Shown here: in pieces, positions 59,201-64,000 of the stretch
Layout: each line of letters starts with the position of its first letter
Position numbering within the stretch: the first letter of the stretch is position 1
NCBI GenBank assembly: GCA_905372275.1
Contig: CAJPON010000001.1
Location: 1-64,000 of the forward strand
Source of the DNA: Candidatus Saccharimonadota bacterium
GTDB lineage: Bacteria; Patescibacteriota; Saccharimonadia; Saccharimonadales; Saccharimonadaceae
DNA length: 64,000 nt
Reading direction: 5' to 3'
The notes under the pieces: model-generated
Told to the model about the DNA's origin: nothing
What the model saw: only the letters and a program-made list of their open reading frames with translations
Databases searched by the model: none
Program-made: the position numbers and the translations under genes

Positions 59201-61321
59201 AGGATCTACCCGGTTGTCTGCAGCATAGCTCATCATGATATCGGTACGCTCTTGGCTTGTCATGAAGTCGTTGAGGGCTTTATGGACCGCTTCGTGGAAA
59301 TACGTAGCTTCTACGTTGCCTTGATCGCGGGCAATACGGATTTTACTTGGACCGTTCGGGGTATCGATTGTTTCGCCCATTGCTGGTTCGCCGGTACTGG
59401 TACGGAGGTTATCGGCAAACTCTACGTTTGGCGCATCCATACCAAAGAGTTGGTTATTTGCGCGCTGTACGGCAAGCATATCGGCACGACTTGCAGTACC
59501 GGGGGCTGTACCAGCGCGGTATGCGGCTTCAAGGGCAGGAGTCATACGCAGGTCTTGGCTGCCGGTATCTAGGCTAGTTGGCTGGATTGATTGCACTACT
59601 GGAGCATCTTGAGCAAACTGCGCCTGCTGGTTGTAGACGGGGCTTACGTTATTCTGATAGCCTTGGGTTGTGTTCTGTACGCCGGCTTGGACTGGTTGTG
59701 CTTGGGGCTGTTCGACGCCTTGTATGCTTTGTGGAGCAGATTGCGCAGTGGCTTGGTTTTGGTTGATTGTAGCAGGGGTATTCTCTGTGGTATTTGTTGT
59801 TAAGCCATACTTTGCTGGAATACTGCTGTTTAGAGCGGTTTCCACTTTCTCAGCCACGCTTAAGAACTTCGTACGCGGTGTCACGACGCCATTTTCTATA
59901 GCCGCGCGCGTCTCATAGCGGTTGCGTGGTTCAATAGATGTTACGTCCGGCAGATCCGGGTCGCGTTCGGTTACGCGCGATTCTACGCGTTCTGGGGCGG
60001 TATTGCGCGCGGTATCAGGGTTTATACTTGCCGCCTGTCCTACTGCTTGGTCTTGATTGAGCGCTGGGTTAGCTGCGGTATTAGCGAGTGTTTGGTCTTG
60101 GTTGGTGTTTGGGTTAAGAGCTTGGTTTACGTTACCGCTGTTCCTATTCTGCGCATGCTGGTTGATTACATTTGACATGGCGCTTCTTCCATGCTGGATA
60201 CCTTTACCAGCGCCATGCATCATACCACCGCCGAGTGCACCGAGCGCGCCGGCTTCAAGATAATTTTTGAAATCAGTATTACGTTTGCCATCATCAGCCA
60301 TGTCGTCTGCATACGCCTGGACAAACTCTTCAAGCCCCTCTTCGCCGGCTTTCTTTAAGCCTTCTTTGGCTGCGTTGGCCACGATGGTTTTGAGACCTTG
60401 CTTACCGACTTGTGTGGCAGCTCCTTTAGCACCGAGCCCGATAGCTTTCAATAACGTGCCTGAACCACCTAATGGCAGTCCTCCGATATTAACGCCCGCG
60501 TTAAGCAGCTCGCCGCCTTTTTGCGTGTCACTAAGCGTGCTTACCGTCCTATCATCATTGACTCTTTTACCGGATGTTGCACGCGAGATTTGTAGTGGCG
60601 TATCGAGAAGACTTTGAGCAATACCGCTCGGCAGTTTTGCAGCAAATCGTCCATAGTCTCCGAGGTCATTCCACTGAAAGCCCTCCTCCTTATCACTGCT
60701 GTCTACCCACTTGTTATAACTGTCTAAAGCATCAGAGACTGGTTTTTGGACTTTCTTATAAAGGCGCTGAAAGTTTTGCTGGTTCTCACTACCAAATAAG
60801 CCCTTTTCGTGGAATGGGTTGAGGTATGGGTCGAGCGCGCTGGTTGTCTTTTCACCAGGCATGGTTCTCTTCAAATAATCCTGCGACACCTTGTCGCCTT
60901 GATTTGCCATGTCGGTGAGCATGAGGGTTTTGTTTGCGCCTGTACCCTTTACATAGTCGTCGACGTTGATTTTCTGGTCGCCGTTATAGAAATCAAATCC
61001 TTTGTCTGCGCGCTGAACCTTGCGGTAGCCGATGTTTGCCGGCTGGTTTGGTTGCTGTGTCGGCTGTGTGGTTGGCAATACGCTCTTATTCGTATCAGCA
61101 GCATTCATTGATACGTTAGGGGTTTGCAGTTTTGGCGTCTCAGGCTGTTGCTGCGGCTTTGGGACTGCACTCCACGCGCCTGCGCCAGTGTTGGTCGGAG
61201 TGGGCGATAGGTTGATTTGCGGGGTTTGGTTTTGTTGGTTAGAGACAGGTGCCGGTTTTTTCTCTTCTTCTTTTTTCTTGCCGAATAGATTGTTGAAGAT
61301 ATTGCCAATCCAATCAAACAT
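53273..61321 (-). CDS. giant polyvalent virion protein with metallopeptidase motif
   Basis: 2,682 residues. The N-terminus is disordered (Q/N/T/P-rich), then about 230-360 is a helical Gly/Ala-rich segment (GALGALGGGMMHGAGKG). A metallopeptidase motif FHEAVHKAL lies at about 675-683, and a possible ADP-ribosyltransferase- or nuclease-like domain at about 900-980. Coiled coils run across about 1,100-1,900. A conserved late domain (about 2,100-2,160, AYNRTIWSTLLQFTREVA) resembles the LPD38 domain of polyvalent proteins, followed by a hydrophobic segment. Such proteins travel in the virion and are injected with DNA. It fills 8 kb of a small prophage. Confidence 0.8.
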   Translation of the reverse strand: MFDWIGNIFNNLFGKKKEEEKKPAPVSNQQNQTPQINLSPTPTNTGAGAWSAVPKPQQQPETPKLQTPNVSMNAADTNKSVLPTTQPTQQPNQPANIGYRKVQRADKGFDFYNGDQKINVDDYVKGTGANKTLMLTDMANQGDKVSQDYLKRTMPGEKTTSALDPYLNPFHEKGLFGSENQQNFQRLYKKVQKPVSDALDSYNKWVDSSDKEEGFQWNDLGDYGRFAAKLPSGIAQSLLDTPLQISRATSGKRVNDDRTVSTLSDTQKGGELLNAGVNIGGLPLGGSGTLLKAIGLGAKGAATQVGKQGLKTIVANAAKEGLKKAGEEGLEEFVQAYADDMADDGKRNTDFKNYLEAGALGALGGGMMHGAGKGIQHGRSAMSNVINQHAQNRNSGNVNQALNPNTNQDQTLANTAANPALNQDQAVGQAASINPDTARNTAPERVESRVTERDPDLPDVTSIEPRNRYETRAAIENGVVTPRTKFLSVAEKVETALNSSIPAKYGLTTNTTENTPATINQNQATAQSAPQSIQGVEQPQAQPVQAGVQNTTQGYQNNVSPVYNQQAQFAQDAPVVQSIQPTSLDTGSQDLRMTPALEAAYRAGTAPGTASRADMLAVQRANNQLFGMDAPNVEFADNLRTSTGEPAMGETIDTPNGPSKIRIARDQGNVEATYFHEAVHKALNDFMTSQERTDIMMSYAADNRVDPSMTETQVEELVAEDFIQYVAARNNEKFAKPRIVDQIKAVFEKVLRRIQHIVAQATHQGTITPEYQQFYNDLYSGKYADEQVIDKSIRDGATPEQLQLQDHRTNLQHAWDNTLDPQTRRAISQQIAQVNEEIRGLMRQESKAYRIDPDTGVVEIDNNILNGVPKSQHAKVIRKYLQDNLQGKSYDLNYGADGEARVNSKTTRKFVDPDRDLAMRGQLVGDLPDILKVSKRIGSARDKKAHSFAKQGFEYRTATVKVGDSYYDVRINIGTGKNGKLLYTINGIKESSQNGLNRPFRGELSNRSISNFPQNVNRNTDTDSRYRLKTPRVSRAELDSVNADLAPYGLSATKADYNAALETVAYQSDPELFEIYNTTKEVLDGILENYHNVKIRPQDAEHLYGKTWREIVPLAYVRKDALPLDILAAEAGYDGRVEEFTDIIMKPIELHKQIRAMEEQIRGLYANENIRQQAIAVAQNDVYDHASNEVGDEELERRQEAWEAKNNNTIQEMKQSSRELSRQQQEQQEPEASARDNQAAAEAEQRAVQEYEGRQLSEADQQKLDKQRQHNERIRQADELIRRAYEEGSRHLLKDVRENVSRATGLKESDVTKAMERIAAEQKLDITGDRAFRHSNEVPTVMDANGKMRPISELVPDKALQKSLKPGVEHAIPADVSNPELRNENYRQMIYKNDDGTWGSFYEYRTKDGAWHTTGDVKIKSVHSKFIDDLADDAALNQEAKRAHEEGIGAQYIWRENDRGTNAQLVSEFDNMMTTGDKKEGIPAEKLVEYDPDVHYIDAGRVVDGRTGQILGNYVEISPKGDVTLYAGRKKYSLSQKDIDWKTIRKTKFGSGVTWTTEGMIDRITGALRSGKIKSNSIDYFKSGINRTKEALMKIMVELPRKMQREALKEQEVIGNEINKFEKKFTKTLPKRVRKQAQREAVYVLEPARPPRGEKAPSYESRLESFREVYGDKAAEALDEYRSFMRALYKNLLLRQNQKRAEIGQPPILERKDYITHISEMQTDGVARSIIDGVRSAAMGDTTASGRGDLPAHLVGRTDSFKPNQRFNQFAQARFGDVKPENPFDPVREYSKTALHNIHMTDAVTMNRSLEMAARALSEAKEQFAKLGPAGMESLATQVDSIAQDAQNGRFDKEHATTLMKKLYGFQRAVGKELDGYTQFRRKLNYIAKKGTDKLTSEDLNVLKNAADSISNDLVETANDVETLQDLSKTAQGLGQFVNFVQEHANRLAGKSDAFERAWKNENVDAMSKLGRKTLRGAQKMAALSKIVGNVNSAMAQTLSITDLVGTTDTKSMMKAFKTMRDPKIMEASDAVVSRYIKDTLSKKGKFDKAMEVGGALMDVIESNTIRFEFAAKYNQGKQHGLNHDEAVKYAERFINDTVTFRDSISTPRAYNRTIWSTLLQFTREVAQQNRYRWNQMTPRQQIKTLVTTTLMYSLYEAITGNKPGSDILGVLLQTAFDFAGQGDDDRDDDEKTLEARLGRALQRVGAETVSGIPTIAGAMNVILPSKEDRKKIFGTDSSLGRYDGGVALASPIKSLLNTGESIGKALSADDDDERAGRSENAMWNVVKELPMGSQARKTGQAIAALMRGHTQKANGDIGVEIDRGNILGDVQSLLFGPNARWEVQKDKGTDNWLIAATPTNAAGAPSTVQGVKAGELSLDGLSKKDVKSLKKSIKKGDTVISDGVALTKDGEIKRSLHKQLAKAQGESDSAYKNYLLGYGLEEGTEFDPKKDAKSKSTGDETLDKMLESKKKASSSSKATNAINMFLNKDKLKELPDWVKKRYYKESGYSEGDIKYGALASFSTDVKMDNFYRPLAEEKDHDTLLNTLRDHRKKSIYKNGYLAASNAVISQLQKEGYLSKDEAKALKALKIERDGKEVVTQTGSGNGRGGRGRNGITSADISSFMKTIKNTGAVDINSLIKKYSGTSLSHGSVTSRMPNMRKMSSSRGNTKKSKSNLELRRL

Positions 61322-61351
61322 ATCGTCCGCTCCTTTCCTTGTTGCCTGGTG

Positions 61352-62443
61352 CTAGACCAGTTGTTTCTTACGTTTGTCTTCTTCTTTCATGCGCGCCAAA
61401 TAATCGCCGCTCGTGTCGGTGTCGTAACCGGTGCCGTTTGGATCATCCACGGTGATACCGTTTAGGTCGTTCGCGTAGTTTGTGAGCTTCGGGTCGCTTA
61501 CTTTCACGTCGCGTACATTCACTGGATTGCGGTAGTTATCTAGCAAGCTTGCTAGGGCGCGGTCTATAGCGTCTTTTTGGGCGATATCGCCAGCCATAGC
61601 GCCTTGTACTTGCCGCCAGCCGCCGCCGGCCGTCTGAGCACGTTTACCGAGCAATTCTGCGCGGCTTGAGTGGTATGCCGACTCCTTGCTCTTGATATCG
61701 TTGTCTAGGGCAGCTTCCTTATTACGCTTCTGCTCCTGCAGGTCTTGCACGTTGTTGTTGTAGCTTTCCTTAGTCTCGTCTTCAGCAGTCTTCAGGTCGC
61801 GCATATTGGTACTGTAGGTGTCGGCTACTTTACCGCGGGATTTGCTTGCGTCTTGAGCTACGGCGTATGGTACAACGTTTGCACTTGCGCTTGAGCGTCC
61901 TGCGCCGGCGCGCCCAAGCAGGTTCTGTAAGGCGCGGTATTTATTTGCACTGTTGATATCAATATCTTCGGTGCTGTGCTGGAAGTCTCTTGTTGTGTCT
62001 GAACGTTTGGTAGCATAACGGCTTAGGGCGCGTGATTGCTGCTGGTTGAGCCTATCCATGCCCTTGTTGTATGCATCGTTGATTTGGTTTTGAGCTGCAT
62101 TACGGGTTGCACCCAGGTTGTTCAGTGAATTATCGATAGCGCCAATTTGCTGGTCTATCATGCCGAGGGTGATGTCACGGTCTCTGTTGGATTGGTAGTC
62201 ACCTCCTCCGCCGCGATAGACGGTGTCAGTGTTGCCTTGGGGCTGAGTTTGAGATTGATTGTTGTTTTGATTATTAAGATGTTGCGATATCGCCTTGTCA
62301 TCGTCTGCGCGGATTCTATCTATCTGTTCCTGCCGCTTCCATAGCGGCGTTTGACCTGTAAGTCCAGCAGCAACACTATCAACCCAGTCCTTAAATAAAT
62401 TTTGGTTTGAGCCGGGACGCACATGATTCCATTCCCATGCCAT
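61352..62443 (-). CDS. coiled-coil virion protein, likely internal
   Basis: 363 residues. A short hydrophobic-aromatic N-terminus (MAWEWNHVRPGS) is followed by a Q/N-rich linker (60-75) and a long helical region (about 90-280) of heptads. Alanine-rich and charged stretches suggest a filament or core protein. It ends polar. By position just upstream of the giant polyvalent gene, it is probably a co-packaged internal core protein. No family name is safe. Confidence 0.55.
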   Translation of the reverse strand: MAWEWNHVRPGSNQNLFKDWVDSVAAGLTGQTPLWKRQEQIDRIRADDDKAISQHLNNQNNNQSQTQPQGNTDTVYRGGGGDYQSNRDRDITLGMIDQQIGAIDNSLNNLGATRNAAQNQINDAYNKGMDRLNQQQSRALSRYATKRSDTTRDFQHSTEDIDINSANKYRALQNLLGRAGAGRSSASANVVPYAVAQDASKSRGKVADTYSTNMRDLKTAEDETKESYNNNVQDLQEQKRNKEAALDNDIKSKESAYHSSRAELLGKRAQTAGGGWRQVQGAMAGDIAQKDAIDRALASLLDNYRNPVNVRDVKVSDPKLTNYANDLNGITVDDPNGTGYDTDTSGDYLARMKEEDKRKKQLV

Positions 62444-62495
62444 AATAAAAATCCTCCCTTTGGACTTGTAGAGAGGATGTAGTGAGTGGACTATT

Positions 62496-63752
62496 CTATT
62501 GCTCTATTTGGCAGAAGTGCTGAACTGAGTAATACCCATCGGAAGCTGCATATGTCCCTTGCTTAACATATACACCTGTGAGCAAATATTTTCCGTTTAA
62601 CATACCGTCATAGTGAGGTTTAGATTCCTTCCACGAATTTACCACCATTCGAGATGTTACTTTCTCGCCAGGGAAGAACTGTATATTTTCTCCGCCATAT
62701 TTGCAAAGATCGCCCGTCCGCTTGAATACAAGCTCCGTCCCAGGAACTCCCTCTGGGTTATCGTGCTTTAGATAGCTACGTACTGCCATATCCTCCGCCT
62801 TTTCCCTAGCGCTTGCTACGAGGCGTTCGTCTACGGCGAGAGGTGATACACCCTTGCTTTGCCGTTCCTGGTTCACGAGTTCTAGGATTTCGGTTGCGTC
62901 TGGTGGACCTTCGTCGTACTTATCGCGAGGCGTATGCGTTGCACTGTTACTAGCATTAGCCGCGTCCGTTCTCAGGTGCGCTTGATCAAACATAGCTGAA
63001 ACACCGACGATGGCTGCAAGTACGAGTATGCCAAACCCTAATACGCAGAGTAAGTGACCAGCTGCACGCAACCGCTTACCAGCTTTTGCAGTGAATATCT
63101 CCACGATTGCCGATATACCAGATGCCAAAGCAAATACGAATGCAAAGATGAAATACACGCCTTGCATGTTTGCATCTGGCTCTTTACCCTGGGAATACGC
63201 CATTACAGCAGCTGTCGTCGCAGCAAGCATACTGAGGGCGTACAATACAGCAAAGATACTAGACAATCGCTTGCGTAGGAGCTTTCTCAGGAGAGTTGGT
63301 GGTTGATCATCTTCGATGTCGGCAACCTGAACGTCGTCATTATTGTCTGTCTCCTCATAGAACGGTTCATAATGTTTCAAGGCTGCCGCCGCTTTGATGT
63401 ATCGAACCATGCACAGTATGCCGATGATGCTAGGCGCTAGTATGATTGAGCTTATCATGCCTACGACAGCAGATAGCTTGACTATATTCTTACCGTTGAG
63501 GCTACGCACACCGAGCGATGGTAGATATACAAACAAGAATAGCAAGAATGCTATCAATAGTGCACCCACCGTTGTATCAGCAGGGTTAGCCCCACTGGAT
63601 TGTGCCTCACAAACTTTGATTCCGAGAGCAACTAGCCCAAGAATAAACAAGCCTAACCCAAAACGCCCCGCTGCTATTAGCTTGCGCGCTGCATCGCGTT
63701 GTTCCTGGTTAGAGTAACGCTCGTTAACTTGCGAATATGTGATTACAGCCAT
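62496..63752 (-). CDS. multispan membrane protein with C-terminal CAP domain
   Basis: 418 residues from the ATG at 63752, which has GGAGGAG 8 nt upstream and overlaps the previous stop codon. About seven transmembrane segments (between 28 and 255) are followed by a CAP/SCP-PR1 domain (about 287-415): LVNQERQSKGVSPLAVDERL, then YGGENIQFFPGEK and a cysteine-containing end. CAP domains are secreted binding or protease-like modules. In a prophage it may act in surface attachment or superinfection exclusion (inference), or it may be a host gene at the prophage edge. Confidence 0.75.
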   Translation of the reverse strand: MAVITYSQVNERYSNQEQRDAARKLIAAGRFGLGLFILGLVALGIKVCEAQSSGANPADTTVGALLIAFLLFLFVYLPSLGVRSLNGKNIVKLSAVVGMISSIILAPSIIGILCMVRYIKAAAALKHYEPFYEETDNNDDVQVADIEDDQPPTLLRKLLRKRLSSIFAVLYALSMLAATTAAVMAYSQGKEPDANMQGVYFIFAFVFALASGISAIVEIFTAKAGKRLRAAGHLLCVLGFGILVLAAIVGVSAMFDQAHLRTDAANASNSATHTPRDKYDEGPPDATEILELVNQERQSKGVSPLAVDERLVASAREKAEDMAVRSYLKHDNPEGVPGTELVFKRTGDLCKYGGENIQFFPGEKVTSRMVVNSWKESKPHYDGMLNGKYLLTGVYVKQGTYAASDGYYSVQHFCQIEQ

Positions 63753-64000
63753 TCCGCTACTCCTCCATGATGCGAGCATGTCCCACGTCCGGTTGAGTAC
63801 GAACGCCAACCGTCGCGACAAATTGCTCCGCCTCGTTCGTCCTGCTCGTAGGTGTTTTGCACCTGCGGGAGCTGCTGAACGGTTGGCTGCGGAGTAGGCT
63901 TAGCGGTATAGGTTATCTCCTCCAGCACCGGCTCGCGTAAAGTCGTGAACTGAGGGTCGTAGCCTTTCTTGCTTGCACGGCAAATCCTCTTTTCACCATT
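63743..64000 (-). CDS. DUF3761-like protein, C-terminal part
   Basis: The frame is open to the right edge and the N-terminus is missing. The C-terminal 25 residues have the conserved pattern GGAICRDGWRSYSTGRGTCS, then HHGGVAEWL, characteristic of DUF3761. That is a small zinc-free, Cys-paired domain found at the end of secreted or phage-borne proteins. The Cys pair could form a disulfide. It ends inside the start region of the CAP-domain gene (overlap of 10 nt), so both are in one operon. At least 85 residues are visible. Confidence 0.7.
   Translation of the reverse strand, partial: NGEKRICRASKKGYDPQFTTLREPVLEEITYTAKPTPQPTVQQLPQVQNTYEQDERGGAICRDGWRSYSTGRGTCSHHGGVAEWL

Noticed and set aside
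53273..61321. Many overlapping open frames on both strands of the giant gene
   Set aside because: All lie within one continuous coding frame with consistent domains and no starts of their own.
1..64000. rRNA operon, RNase P RNA, tmRNA or classical insertion sequences
   Set aside because: No matching conserved cores or transposase genes were recognised in reading the window.

Overview
The window looks like a chromosome segment of Candidatus Saccharibacteria (TM7, Patescibacteria/CPR). This is inferred from gene content and style, not from a search. TGA is used as an ordinary stop codon (for example at the end of the GH57 gene), which excludes the code-25 CPR lineages. Genes are tightly packed. 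Many have a TATAAT-like -10 element only 6-9 nt before the ATG, so they are probably leaderless. A sortase and an LPXTG surface protein fit a Gram-positive-type cell wall.

1-5.2 kb is the right end of an integrated mobile element. It carries a replication-relaxation-type winged-helix protein, two related proteins of unknown function, a cluster of long imperfect hairpins, two perfect operator-like palindromes, a ribbon-helix-helix protein and a large serine recombinase. The last codons of the recombinase run antisense into tRNA-Glu, the probable attachment site. 5.2-8.3 kb is a DUF3048 protein / histidine kinase / response regulator operon. 8.4-9.7 kb holds a WhiB-like Fe-S regulator, unexpected outside Actinobacteria and their phages, and an unrecognised gene whose coding strand is packed with perfect inverted repeats. 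9.7-20.5 kb has gltX, a PEGA-domain protein, a sortase next to its likely LPXTG substrate, a YjeF-like protein and exoA. 20.5-28.8 kb has a second small hairpin-rich gene, three GT4 glycosyltransferases around an alpha/beta hydrolase (probably envelope glycolipid synthesis), smpB, an ABC-F ATPase and a VanY-type peptidase.

28.9-35.4 kb carries rplK, nusG and secE, a second sensor kinase, a YgjP-like metallohydrolase, a small P-loop kinase and an MscS channel. 35.5-40.7 kb is an alpha-glucan operon (GT4, GH57, GH15, unknown) with translational coupling. 40.7-44.8 kb has rpmG, a SpoU methyltransferase, a nitroreductase, an SGNH hydrolase, an AlkD-like protein, small membrane proteins and three tRNAs.

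44.9-64 kb is prophage, read leftwards and open at the right edge. From right to left it has a partial DUF3761-like gene, a CAP-domain membrane protein, a coiled-coil protein, a 2,682-residue polyvalent virion protein with an HEAVH metallopeptidase motif, neck/tail proteins, an XhlA-like membrane protein, a CHAP endolysin with a C-terminal holin-like membrane segment, a probable Acb2/Tad1 cyclic-nucleotide sponge, a RhuM-family protein and a tyrosine recombinase. Terminase, portal and capsid genes were not seen and would lie beyond the window.
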